Below the pieces are notes generated by a model. It was not told where the DNA came from. It searched no databases and saw nothing but the letters and a program-made list of their open reading frames with translations. A stretch of 16,651 bases of DNA, from positions 1-16,651 of the forward strand of contig PCCJ01000030.1 of assembly GCA_002731665.1 (NCBI GenBank). Direction: 5' to 3'. Positions 6,355-14,659 of this stretch are shown one piece after another (within the stretch, counting starts at the first letter, position 1; each line of letters starts with the position of its first letter). This stretch comes from Actinomycetota bacterium. GTDB lineage: Bacteria; Actinomycetota; Acidimicrobiia; Acidimicrobiales; Poriferisodaliceae. The position numbers were made by a program, and so were the translations under genes.

Positions 6355-6437
6355 TGGGCCGAGGAGGATTCGAACCTCCGTAGGCGTACGCCGACGGGTT
6401 TACAGCCCGTTCCCATTGGCCGCTCGGGCACCGACCC
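6355..6437 (-). tRNA. tRNA-Tyr (anticodon GTA)
   Basis: A class II tRNA of 83 bases on the minus strand: acceptor GGGTCGG with TCGGCCC (two G-U pairs), discriminator A, anticodon arm ACGGGCTGTAAACCCGT with GTA at 6403-6401, then a long variable arm (CGGCGTACGCC) and T-arm GGAGGTTCGAATCCTCC. The long variable arm with GTA fits bacterial tRNA-Tyr. No CCA is encoded. A strong terminator follows directly. Confidence 0.95.
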
Positions 6438-6546
6438 AGTGGCCGTCACGATACCCGGTACACACCTTCGCATCCCACCTACTAGCCACTCATTTTTAGG
6501 ATTATTCTAAATTCTTGATTGGCGCAACCCCGTGTAGGTTAGTTAC

Positions 6547-7035
6547 ATGCCTTCATTCGACGTTGTCTCAGAAATCGATATGCAAGAAATTCGTAATGCT
6601 GTTGACCAAGCAAGCCGGGAAATAGGGAATCGATACGACTTTAAGAACACTGGAAGCAGCCTTCACTTAAACGAGATGTCTATTACTTTAAGCACTAGTA
6701 CCGAAGATCGGCTTGTTGCACTTCGTCAGGTTCTCGAAGAGAAACTTGTCCGACGACAAATTAGCCTGAAATCAATTAGCTACGAAGAGATCCAGGAAGC
6801 TTCTCAAGCAACTGTCCGACAAATTGTGACTTTGCACGCTGGGATATCTTCTGAAAAAGCAAAAGAATTAAACAAATTTATAAAAAATCTCAACGTCAAA
6901 GGTGTTCAATCTCAAACTCAGGGTGAACAGCTGCGCGTAATCTCCAAAAAGCGTGATGCCCTGCAAACCGTTATGTCGGAGCTTAAAAGCGGGGACTTTG
7001 ATCTGCCACTTCAATTTGAAAACTTCCGCGACTAG
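6547..7035 (+). CDS. yajQ: YajQ-family nucleotide-binding protein (cyclic-di-GMP effector family)
   Basis: A small cytoplasmic protein of 162 residues, the usual family length, with the hallmark start PSFDVVSEIDMQEIRNAVDQ (2-21), then REIGNRYDFKNTGS (24-37) and the C-terminal end FDLPLQFENFRD. It folds as two RNP-like ferredoxin domains. In Xanthomonas a member binds cyclic-di-GMP and affects virulence gene control; in most bacteria, including actinobacteria, the role is not settled. It stands alone on the plus strand and converges on htpX with 20 bases between the stops. The ATG has only a weak upstream purine stretch (TAGG), so its promoter and ribosome site are unclear. Confidence 0.95.
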   Translation: MPSFDVVSEIDMQEIRNAVDQASREIGNRYDFKNTGSSLHLNEMSITLSTSTEDRLVALRQVLEEKLVRRQISLKSISYEEIQEASQATVRQIVTLHAGISSEKAKELNKFIKNLNVKGVQSQTQGEQLRVISKKRDALQTVMSELKSGDFDLPLQFENFRD

Positions 7036-7055
7036 AAATCTAGAGGCTTACAGCT

Positions 7056-7901
7056 CTATCTCCAGCTATTGTCCCGAAGCCGAGCTATACGAGTTTCCAT
7101 CGGGGGATGAGTAGTAAACATTCCCTTGAAACTCATATTGCGGCTTGCTAATGGGTTAGCTATGTACATTTGCGCTTGATTAGCATTAGCGAAACTTGGG
7201 ATTGTTTTTGTTCTTACATCAAGTTTCTCTAATGCTTGAGCAAGAGGCTCGGCATCATCGATCATCCGAGCTGCACTGCGGTCAGCCTGAAATTCTCTAC
7301 TACGGCTTATGGCCATCTGTAGACAAGCGGCAGCTATCGGAGCAACAATAATTAGAAGTAGATCGACCCCAATATTTCTGTCTCGGTCACGTGAACCACC
7401 ACCAAAGATCATCGCGAATTGAGCGATATTAGCTACGAAACTAATCGCCATCGCTATCGCTGCAGCGACGGAACCAATTAGAATATCGCGATTTTTTATG
7501 TGAGCCATTTCATGCGCGAGGACTCCCCTAATCTCAGCCCAAGAAAGATGCTCAACAAGTCCTTTGGTAACGCAAACTGCTGCATTTGCAGGGTTACGGC
7601 CAGTTGCGAATGCATTCGGTTGAATATCTGGGCTTACGTAAAGCCTTGGTATTGGCAAGTTAGCTAATTGGCTTAGCTCTATCATGATTGCTCGATATTC
7701 TGGCAGTTCACCTTCTCCAAGTTCAACTGCCCGGGCCGACCGAATCGCCAACTTATCACTCATCCAATAGCTTCCTCCGACCATAGCAATAGCTATTAGG
7801 AACCCAAATATGAGACCACCCGACCCCCAAAAACTTGCGATGAACATTATTAGCCCACCCATGAGAGCTAACAAAGTAGTCGTTTTCAAGGTATTTTTCA
7901 T
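7056..7901 (-). CDS. htpX: M48 zinc metalloprotease HtpX
   Basis: Inner-membrane metalloprotease that degrades damaged membrane proteins. Its 281 residues match the family. Two transmembrane segments lie near the N-terminus (about 10-27 and 29-46), and two more lie at about 145-167 and 179-197. The zinc site is HEMAH (130-134; His130, Glu131, His134), with the third ligand Glu203 in SREFQADRSA. PNAFATGRNP (95-104) is another conserved family motif. The ATG at 7901 has AAAGG 9 bases upstream. It is the last gene of the acs / HAD / htpX run, 49 bases after the HAD gene, and could be transcribed with it. No stress-response operator is evident in the gap. Confidence 0.95.
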   Translation of the reverse strand: MKNTLKTTTLLALMGGLIMFIASFWGSGGLIFGFLIAIAMVGGSYWMSDKLAIRSARAVELGEGELPEYRAIMIELSQLANLPIPRLYVSPDIQPNAFATGRNPANAAVCVTKGLVEHLSWAEIRGVLAHEMAHIKNRDILIGSVAAAIAMAISFVANIAQFAMIFGGGSRDRDRNIGVDLLLIIVAPIAAACLQMAISRSREFQADRSAARMIDDAEPLAQALEKLDVRTKTIPSFANANQAQMYIANPLASRNMSFKGMFTTHPPMETRIARLRDNSWR

Positions 7902-7950
7902 AAGCTAAAACCTTTCATTACCTATGGATTAACAAGTGAAGCTAACATCC

Positions 7951-8442
7951 TCAGTGAGGGTGATATCCACTCTCTAAAAATATAGTTGGGACTTCGATAC
8001 TTCGATACATACGCACATTTCTCATATCGTCTTCAATAGCTAACCTCGGAAGAAACCCTCTGGCAGATAAATATTTAGTTTCATCTTTCTTAAATCCGGG
8101 CGAGGCTTGAAAATCCCCTAGAGGCCTCATAATTAAAAGATCAAAACGAATATCAAACTTTGCTAGCCACTGCAACGTTGGCCTTTGGACCCACATAGGA
8201 CGCGAGGTAAGTAAAACAACAGCAAGTTTAGGATCAAGCAGGTCAATGAGCGTTACTATCTCTTCAAACGATTCGTCATCAATACAGTCAGCGAAAAAAG
8301 CGTCCCAATCTCGCCATGGAGGGTCTAAATGATGTTGGCGTGTGCTTGCATTTGCAAGCACACCATCAATATCAACAATGACGCATTCAGTTGGCTGCTT
8401 AGGGGTTCCATTCCAAAACCAATGACTCGGTTCATTAACCAT
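7951..8442 (-). CDS. Small HAD-superfamily phosphatase-like protein, function unknown
   Basis: A 163-residue protein with the HAD motifs in order: VDIDGVLA (23-30, nucleophile Asp24 and acid/base Asp26), VLLTSRP (76-82, motif II Thr79 or Ser80), Lys118 or Lys119 in GFKKDETK (motif III) and AIEDD (135-139, Mg-binding acids). All catalytic residues look intact, so it should be an active phosphatase. The overall shape, with LTSRP followed by a WL helix and LIMRPLGD, recalls the 3'-phosphatase domain of T4-like polynucleotide kinases, but there is no kinase domain, and a nucleotide substrate is only a guess. It lies 28 bases after acs and 49 bases before htpX on the same strand. No clear Shine-Dalgarno precedes the ATG at 8442. 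A 24-base inverted repeat lies inside the gene right after motif I. Confidence 0.72.
   Translation of the reverse strand: MVNEPSHWFWNGTPKQPTECVIVDIDGVLANASTRQHHLDPPWRDWDAFFADCIDDESFEEIVTLIDLLDPKLAVVLLTSRPMWVQRPTLQWLAKFDIRFDLLIMRPLGDFQASPGFKKDETKYLSARGFLPRLAIEDDMRNVRMYRSIEVPTIFLESGYHPH
8340..8363. repeat. Inverted repeat with 11-bp perfect arms inside the HAD gene
   Basis: GTGTGCTTGCA and TGCAAGCACAC are separated by only TT. It codes for VLANAST, just after the DxD motif of the HAD protein, about 80-100 bases into the gene. As DNA it resembles a dimer operator; as RNA it would be a tight hairpin within the message. It could also be chance codon choice. Confidence 0.5.
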
Positions 8443-8470
8443 CTAAGTACTTGAGCATCTTCTGGTTGAC

Positions 8471-10462
8471 TCAATCATCTTCAGTAGATTCCGCTGCTTT
8501 CTTTCGAATCTCATCAACGACATTAGAATCAGCAAGCGTTGTAGTGTCCCCTAGTTCTCTTCCTTCTGCTACGTCACGGAGTAAGCGGCGCATAATTTTC
8601 CCAGATCTAGTTTTAGGTAAATCTGGAACCAAGACCACTGCTTTCGGTCGCGCAATCGCTCCAAGTTTCATGGCAACATGTTGACGAATTTCTTCTCTCA
8701 ACTTTTCTGACGACTCATTTCCACCGCGCAAAATACAATAACCGACAATGGCTTGGCCAGTTGTTTCATCAGTTGCGCCCACAACCGCTGCCTCTGCGAC
8801 CGACGGATGATCAACTAGGGCAGATTCGACCTCTGTCGTCGAGATTCGATGGCCAGAGACGTTCATCACGTCATCTACTCGCCCAAGAAGCCAGAGGTAT
8901 CCATCATCATCGACTTTAACGCCATCACCAGCAAAATATTTCCCTTCGTATTCGCTCCAGTACGTCTCTTTGTATCTTTCAGGATCTCCCCAAATACCTC
9001 GAAGCATGGCTGGCCACGGCTCGGTGATTGTCAGGTATCCGCCACCTCGTTCAATTTTGTTACCAACGTCGTCAACAACCTCTACTACCACGCCTGGTAT
9101 TGCATTGGTAGCTGATCCCGGCTTCGTTGTGGTCACGCCAGGCATCGGGGTTATCATGTGTCCGCCTGTTTCGGTTTGCCACCAAGTATCGACGATGGGA
9201 CAACGCTCACCACCGATATAAGTGTGGTACCACATCCAAGCTTCAGGATTAATTGGTTCTCCAACGGTGCCAAGAACTCGCAGAGTTGACAAATCACGAG
9301 CTTCGAGCTCTTTAGCACCCCATTTCATAAATGTCCTAATTGCGGTCGGAGCGGTATAAAGCTGTGTGACTCCGTACCGTTCCACAATGTCCCATAATCT
9401 GTCTTTTGGCCAATCGCCTCTTTCACCTTTTCTAAATTCAGGTCTCGGAGTGTCAGGAGTTCCCTCGTACATAACAGACGTCGCACCATTAGTCAGCGGT
9501 CCATAAACGATATAGCTATGCCCCGTCACCCAGCCAATATCCGCTGCACACCAGTAGACGTCTTCATCTGCTTTTAAGTCAAAAATGTATTTGTGAGTAA
9601 AGGCAACCTGCGTTAAGTAACCACCAGTTGTGTGCATGATGCCCTTGGGCTTAGCCGTTGTCCCAGACGTGTACAACAAATACAAAAGGTCTTCGCTATC
9701 CATTTGTTCTGGTTCGCACTCAGAGGATGCTTCGTCCATTAGGTCGTGGTACCAGTGATCAATTTCCGAATTCCAATTAACCTCTTGACCAGTTCTCTGA
9801 ACCACTACAACGTTTTCTATTGTGGAGGTTGCAGCTAACGCTAAATCGGTTGTCTCTTTAAGAGCGAAGTGTTCACCTCGTCTGTAGCCACCATCGGAAG
9901 TTACAACTAATTTCGCGCTTGCATCATTAATTCGATCTGATAACGAATCTGCGGAAAAACCACCAAAAACAATAGAGTGAGCTGCTCCGATTCTGGTGCA
10001 CGCCAACATGGCTATAGCCAACTCGGGGATCATGGGCATGTAGATACAGACCCGGTCACCCTTTTGAATACCGAGAGACTTCATGACGTTTGCAAATTTT
10101 GACACGTCTTTGAGCAAGTCGCTGTAAGTGAGAGTTCTGGTATCCCCAGGCTCTCCTTCCCAGTGAAAAGCAACTTTTTCGCCACGCCCGGCATGCACGT
10201 GTCTGTCCAGACAGTTATAGGAAACATTAAGTCTCCCGCCGACAAACCATTTAGCGAAGGGAAGATTCCACTCTAGGATGGTGTCAAAATCTTTATACCA
10301 GGTAACTAATTCTCGTGCTTGTCGAGCCCAAAAACCTAGACGATCAGCTGCTGCTTCTTCATATAGCGACCTATCTGCAATTAACGCGTTTTCTTGAAAT
10401 TGCTGTGAAGGAGGAAATGTACGATTCTCAGTATAGTAGTCCTCAATAGTGGGCTCGGACAT
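8471..10462 (-). CDS. acs: Acetyl-CoA synthetase (acetate-CoA ligase, AMP-forming)
   Basis: Activates acetate to acetyl-CoA through acetyl-AMP. The start is ATG 10462, preceded by GAGGGAG ending 6 bases before it; an in-frame GTG at 10477 overlaps that ribosome site and is less likely. The 663-residue length fits the family. Visible motifs: the adenylation P-loop [11 protein letters not shown] (264-274), [12 protein letters not shown] (398-409), WWQTETGGH (427-435) including the Trp that restricts the pocket to acetate, and the C-terminal [11 protein letters not shown] (616-626) with Lys622, the catalytic lysine that is reversibly acetylated in known Acs enzymes. It is 99 bases after the methyltransferase gene that ends the nuo run, and is followed by the HAD gene and htpX. 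It may have its own promoter in that gap, though I see no strong boxes. Confidence 0.95.
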   Translation of the reverse strand: MSEPTIEDYYTENRTFPPSQQFQENALIADRSLYEEAAADRLGFWARQARELVTWYKDFDTILEWNLPFAKWFVGGRLNVSYNCLDRHVHAGRGEKVAFHWEGEPGDTRTLTYSDLLKDVSKFANVMKSLGIQKGDRVCIYMPMIPELAIAMLACTRIGAAHSIVFGGFSADSLSDRINDASAKLVVTSDGGYRRGEHFALKETTDLALAATSTIENVVVVQRTGQEVNWNSEIDHWYHDLMDEASSECEPEQMDSEDLLYLLYTSGTTAKPKGIMHTTGGYLTQVAFTHKYIFDLKADEDVYWCAADIGWVTGHSYIVYGPLTNGATSVMYEGTPDTPRPEFRKGERGDWPKDRLWDIVERYGVTQLYTAPTAIRTFMKWGAKELEARDLSTLRVLGTVGEPINPEAWMWYHTYIGGERCPIVDTWWQTETGGHMITPMPGVTTTKPGSATNAIPGVVVEVVDDVGNKIERGGGYLTITEPWPAMLRGIWGDPERYKETYWSEYEGKYFAGDGVKVDDDGYLWLLGRVDDVMNVSGHRISTTEVESALVDHPSVAEAAVVGATDETTGQAIVGYCILRGGNESSEKLREEIRQHVAMKLGAIARPKAVVLVPDLPKTRSGKIMRRLLRDVAEGRELGDTTTLADSNVVDEIRKKAAESTEDD

Positions 10463-10561
10463 CTTGGTCTCCCTCACGTGATAGCGCTCGCTGCAATGTT
10501 ATTTACAGATCACGGCAATCTTATCGCTTCATTTTACGAGACGAACGGTCCTTAATTTCTT

Positions 10562-11578
10562 CTACGAAATTTGCCATTCCGCCACTATGAAACCTCCTAG
10601 ACCTTTTGGGTCCAGGAGCATCTCTGATTCCTTTATGATTGTCAACGCAGCCAGGGCTTTTACGTCTGGTTTATTTTTTTCTTTTTCCCATATCCGTCGA
10701 TAATTATCTACCAACGTCTGTATGCCATGTAACTCTAGCCATTCTTTCTGAGTGGAAATCCGTGCTTGTTTAGGTAGCTGGTCAAATGCGACATCAAAAG
10801 TAATATCTCGAGAGCCAGGTGACTCTAAATAACTCCCCGCCCTACGATGGTTTCGATATGTTCGCAGCCAATCTGATTGTGGCCGAGATACCAAATCTGC
10901 AGTCGTTCTATATCCGTAGTCAAAAATAAGCACACGTCCTCGATCCAACAAGTTAATTGCACGTTGGATCCATACTGCAGCTTTTAACTGCAGAGGCACC
11001 CGAACTCCAGGCGCTACTTTCCCTACAAGAGCGTTTGCCATTGCACTCGCATCATTCGGGGCTTTTCTGGATACTTCGTTAGACTCATCGACATATATTT
11101 CGTTCCATCCTTCATCTCGCTTGACTAAAAGACGTGGACAGAGATTGTCGAGTAATTCGTTAGCGAGAACAACACCTGTTAAGGGGCCACTCGGCAGGTC
11201 AGACAAAGTAGTTATGGGTAACTCTTCAACATCAGCAAAACACGAGTTTGCAACCTCGGCTAACGCCTTTTTTCGTTGCTGTTCAGACCTTTCAACCATC
11301 ACATAGCGAATTGCGTCTCGGCATCGCAAACTCCCAAGAAAGATGTCTCTGCAAAGTCGTCCGGGACCAGACCCGCCTTCAATTACCACAAATGGGTTCG
11401 GGCGCCCGAGACTTTCCCAAACGTTATCTAAGTAATGGGCTACGCAGTCTCCGAAAAGTGTGCTGGTTTCAGGGGACGTAGTGAAGTCATTTTTTTGCCC
11501 GCCAATCGTATAAAAACCAGCATCACCATACAACGCTTCCTCAACGAACTCATCAAATCGACGAAGTTTTTTAACCAT
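10562..11578 (-). CDS. SAM-dependent methyltransferase of the MidA/NDUFAF7 family (DUF185)
   Basis: A class I methyltransferase of 338 residues. It has the family signature DFTTSPETSTLFG (31-43), the SAM-binding strand and loop VVIEGGSGPGRL (64-75) and VVLANELLDNLCPRL (136-150). The N-terminus (RRFDEFVEEALYGDAGFY) begins within the conserved ALY region, so the protein is somewhat shorter at the front than typical members. In eukaryotes the orthologue NDUFAF7 (MidA in Dictyostelium) dimethylates an arginine on NDUFS2, the NuoD counterpart, and is needed for complex I assembly. Here the gene begins 15 bases after the stop of nuoN on the same strand, so a role in assembly of the bacterial complex is a reasonable inference. 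The ATG at 11578 has no strong Shine-Dalgarno, so it may depend on translation of nuoN. Confidence 0.85.
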   Translation of the reverse strand: MVKKLRRFDEFVEEALYGDAGFYTIGGQKNDFTTSPETSTLFGDCVAHYLDNVWESLGRPNPFVVIEGGSGPGRLCRDIFLGSLRCRDAIRYVMVERSEQQRKKALAEVANSCFADVEELPITTLSDLPSGPLTGVVLANELLDNLCPRLLVKRDEGWNEIYVDESNEVSRKAPNDASAMANALVGKVAPGVRVPLQLKAAVWIQRAINLLDRGRVLIFDYGYRTTADLVSRPQSDWLRTYRNHRRAGSYLESPGSRDITFDVAFDQLPKQARISTQKEWLELHGIQTLVDNYRRIWEKEKNKPDVKALAALTIIKESEMLLDPKGLGGFIVAEWQIS

Positions 11579-11593
11579 GCGAGGTGTTTGCCG

Positions 11594-13084
11594 CTAAAGA
11601 CCAAGTGTCGACAGAACCGCGACTTCTCCGAAGTGCCCTACGAGTCCAGGCAAAATACCAAATGCCATTGTTGCTACAAGTGCTATCACTAGGGCAGAGC
11701 CCAGAGCACTGGTAAGTTTTACTGGACGCTCATCTCCTTCATGGATTGGTTGAAACCACATTTGTCCCAGGACTCGTGCATAGTAAGCAAAAGCTATAAC
11801 GGTATTCACAGCCACGACTACGCCAAGTGTTGCGGCCCAAACTCCGCCAGCATCTAGGAGCGCCCTAAATAAACCAAACTTTGCGAACCATCCGCCGGCT
11901 GGAGGGATCCCAGCCAAAGCTGCAAGGAAAATTGTCATTGCAACAGCTAAACCAGGTGCGTATTGGAATAGCCCTCCAAAACTTTCCAACTCGCCAGATC
12001 GTGTTTTTCGCGATACCGCCAGAACTACCGAAAAGGCACCTAGGTTCATGAAGGCATAGATTATGAGGTAGACGACAATCGCTTGTAAGGCTCGTTCTGA
12101 CGCTTGTCCAGCCACCGCAAACGGAACCAGCATAAAGCCGCCTTGAGCTATTCCAGAGTATGCAAGCAAGCGGACAATATTAGTTTGTCTCAAAGCTATT
12201 AAGTTACCGATAGTCATCGTTAAGGCTGCTATCAACCAGAAAAATGGCTGAATAACTTCGTGATTATCGAAGGCCACAAAAACTAGCTGAATCAGTGCCA
12301 CCATACCCGCTGCCTTTGAAGCAACTGCAAGGAAAGCTGTCACTGGCGTTGGCGCTCCTTCATAAGTGTCTGGGGCCCAGTTGTGGAAAGGGACTGCAGA
12401 AACTTTAAAAGCAAAACCAATCAGAACAAAGAGCACGCCAAGAATTGACATAGCAGTTGCACCATCATCTAAGGCCAGTCCTGATGCAATACTACTAAAA
12501 GAAGTAGAACCAGTTAACCCATAGATCAATGACATACCATAAAGCATTACAGCCGAAGCAAAGACACCCATTAAGTAGTACTTCAAGCCTGCTTCGTTCG
12601 AACGACGACCGCCTTTACGCCAGGCAGCCATCATGTAAGCAGGGATAGAAAGAAGCTCCAGTGCCACAAAAACGCTAATGAGATCACGAGAGCTCGCCAT
12701 CATCAACATACCGAGAAGCGACGTGAGCATCAGAGTGTAATACTCGTTTTCGTAATAGTCGCCGTCACGAATGTAGTCCACAGACATGAGCACAATGACG
12801 TAACCAATGACTATGAATAGCGCTTTCATTACAAGAGCAAAATCATCAACCATGTAGGCGCCATCAAACATAGCTCGGTCTGTTCCATCTAAGGCCAAGG
12901 TCAGAATTGGGACTAATACGGCCAACAACCCAACGCCCGCTAGTGTGGGCATGACTTGTTTAGATTTTTCATCCCAAATAATATCGACCAAAGTCAGGAT
13001 TGTCCCGACTGCAAGAAGCGTCAACTCGGGAGCGAGAGCGTGCCAATCAAGTGGCGGCCTGGTGAAGGCCAATAGGGCTTCCAT
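11594..13084 (-). CDS. nuoN: NADH-quinone oxidoreductase subunit N
   Basis: An antiporter-like proton-pumping subunit of the complex I membrane arm, about 496 residues with some 14 transmembrane helices. Conserved charged residues of the pump are present: Glu143 in ALELLSIP, Lys227 in FAFKVSAVPFHNWAPDTYEG, Lys257 in AVASKAAG, and a later Lys in GGWFAKFGLF. I choose ATG 13084, two bases after the nuoM stop; the frame also offers a TTG at 13090 that would overlap that stop. It is the last subunit gene in the usual bacterial order L-M-N and is followed by the MidA-type methyltransferase. Confidence 0.95.
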   Translation of the reverse strand: MEALLAFTRPPLDWHALAPELTLLAVGTILTLVDIIWDEKSKQVMPTLAGVGLLAVLVPILTLALDGTDRAMFDGAYMVDDFALVMKALFIVIGYVIVLMSVDYIRDGDYYENEYYTLMLTSLLGMLMMASSRDLISVFVALELLSIPAYMMAAWRKGGRRSNEAGLKYYLMGVFASAVMLYGMSLIYGLTGSTSFSSIASGLALDDGATAMSILGVLFVLIGFAFKVSAVPFHNWAPDTYEGAPTPVTAFLAVASKAAGMVALIQLVFVAFDNHEVIQPFFWLIAALTMTIGNLIALRQTNIVRLLAYSGIAQGGFMLVPFAVAGQASERALQAIVVYLIIYAFMNLGAFSVVLAVSRKTRSGELESFGGLFQYAPGLAVAMTIFLAALAGIPPAGGWFAKFGLFRALLDAGGVWAATLGVVVAVNTVIAFAYYARVLGQMWFQPIHEGDERPVKLTSALGSALVIALVATMAFGILPGLVGHFGEVAVLSTLGL

Positions 13085-13086
13085 GT

Positions 13087-14649
13087 TCAACGACCAGCCA
13101 CAACTGCTTCAACGTTGGCGGTAATAGAGCTAACGACACCATCAGTTAAATTAAATATTAGGTTAGGCCAGACACCGAAGAGGACAATTCCGATCAAGAA
13201 CGGAACCCATGCAATCCATTCATTTCTCGAAACATCTGGTATTTCGTGATCAGCGAACTCTTCAGTGGGTTCACCAAAAGCTGTTCGTTGGTACAGCCAC
13301 AACAAATAGCCCGCCGCTAGTACAGTTCCTATAGCGGCAATGACCATATAGGTTCGGAAGAGCTCTTCCGAAAGCCCTGCGCCAGGATTATATGCCGACA
13401 AGATCGCTGGAAATTCGCCCCAGAAGCCGGCTAGCCCAGGAAGACCAAGCGATGCCATTGTTGCAAAGCCCAAAATCCAACCCATGCGTGGGACTGACTT
13501 CAAGAGGCCACCAAGTCGACTGATTTCTAAAGTGTGATAACGCTCTTTGATCGAACCAGCAACAAAGAACAACATGCCCGTGATCAGACCGTGTGCAACC
13601 ATCCCAAACACCGCTGCGTTGAGCCCGAAATCAGTGAGAGTTGCTATACCAAGCATGACGAAACCCATATGGGCAACCGATGAGAAAGCAATAAGTCTCT
13701 TCATGTCTTTTTGCGCAAGACACCCAAGCGCTCCATAAATAATTCCGATAACGGCAAGTAAACCGATCCAAGGAGCCCATGCCACTGCAGCTTCAGGTAA
13801 GAAAGGGATTGCTATTCGAATAAACCCGTAAGTTCCCAGCTTTAGCAGGACTGCCGCCAGTATTACGGACCCAACCGTAGGAGCTTGAGTGTGCGCATCT
13901 GGCAACCAAGTATGGAATGGGAACATCGGAACCTTTATCCCGAATCCAATAAACAAACCAGCGAAAATCCAAACCTGCGTCGTTTTAACAATTCCACTAC
14001 CTGCAGCATCAGTAAGGAGCCTCATGTCAAACGTTTGTAGTGGGTTTCCAGCAGCATCTTTAGATAGGAAGAACAAAGCCAAGAAACTAATAATCATTAA
14101 TGCTGAACCAAATAACGTGTACAGAAAGAATTTTAACGAGGCATATCTACGTTCTTCTCCGCCCCATACCCCTATGAGGAAATACATAGGCAGCAATACG
14201 ATTTCGAAGAACACAAAAAATAAGATCATGTCTTGCGATATAAACGAACCGTTCATTCCAGTGGAAAGAATCAGAAGAAGAATAAAGAACGCCTTTGTGT
14301 TACCAGGAGATGGCACATGATTCCAGCTATAGACAAGACATAGAGGCACAACCAACAGAGAAAGCAAAAGCAACGGTAGTGAAAGGCCATCTAGCCCAAT
14401 TATGTACCGACTATTGATTATGTCAATCCACCCTTTATCAACGACGAACTGCAGCTCTGATGACGAACCATAGTCAAATTGAAAAAGAATATATACCCCA
14501 ACTGCCAGAGCCGCCAAAGACGACCCTAATCCAATTAGTTTTACCTCTAGCTCGTAGGCCTTCGGTACTGCCATCATGATGAGTGCGCCTACAAGAGGTA
14601 GGAACACGGCCAAGGTAAGAACCCAAGCGTCAAAACCTGTCGCTTCCAC
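13087..14649 (-). CDS. nuoM: NADH-quinone oxidoreductase subunit M
   Basis: The second antiporter-like subunit of complex I, 520 residues with about 14 membrane helices. Key residues of the proton path are Glu149 (VFFEIVLLPMY), Lys239 (GIKVPMFPFHTWLPDAHTQA), Lys270 (AAVLLKLGTYG) and Glu412 (GFWGEFP). The start codon is GTG at 14649, with GGAG overlapping the nuoL stop and 7 bases before it, so it is probably translated by ribosomes leaving nuoL. The intergenic distance to nuoL is 10 bases. Confidence 0.96.
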   Translation of the reverse strand: MEATGFDAWVLTLAVFLPLVGALIMMAVPKAYELEVKLIGLGSSLAALAVGVYILFQFDYGSSSELQFVVDKGWIDIINSRYIIGLDGLSLPLLLLSLLVVPLCLVYSWNHVPSPGNTKAFFILLLILSTGMNGSFISQDMILFFVFFEIVLLPMYFLIGVWGGEERRYASLKFFLYTLFGSALMIISFLALFFLSKDAAGNPLQTFDMRLLTDAAGSGIVKTTQVWIFAGLFIGFGIKVPMFPFHTWLPDAHTQAPTVGSVILAAVLLKLGTYGFIRIAIPFLPEAAVAWAPWIGLLAVIGIIYGALGCLAQKDMKRLIAFSSVAHMGFVMLGIATLTDFGLNAAVFGMVAHGLITGMLFFVAGSIKERYHTLEISRLGGLLKSVPRMGWILGFATMASLGLPGLAGFWGEFPAILSAYNPGAGLSEELFRTYMVIAAIGTVLAAGYLLWLYQRTAFGEPTEEFADHEIPDVSRNEWIAWVPFLIGIVLFGVWPNLIFNLTDGVVSSITANVEAVVAGR

Positions 14650-14659
14650 TGAACTGCTC

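Noticed and set aside
7036..7055. Bidirectional terminator between yajQ and htpX
   Set aside because: Only a 4-bp stem can be drawn in the 20 bases, with no T-run.
13889..14320. A 143-codon plus-strand frame opposite nuoM
   Set aside because: It lies entirely over strongly conserved nuoM coding sequence, and its translation has no family resemblance or ribosome site.
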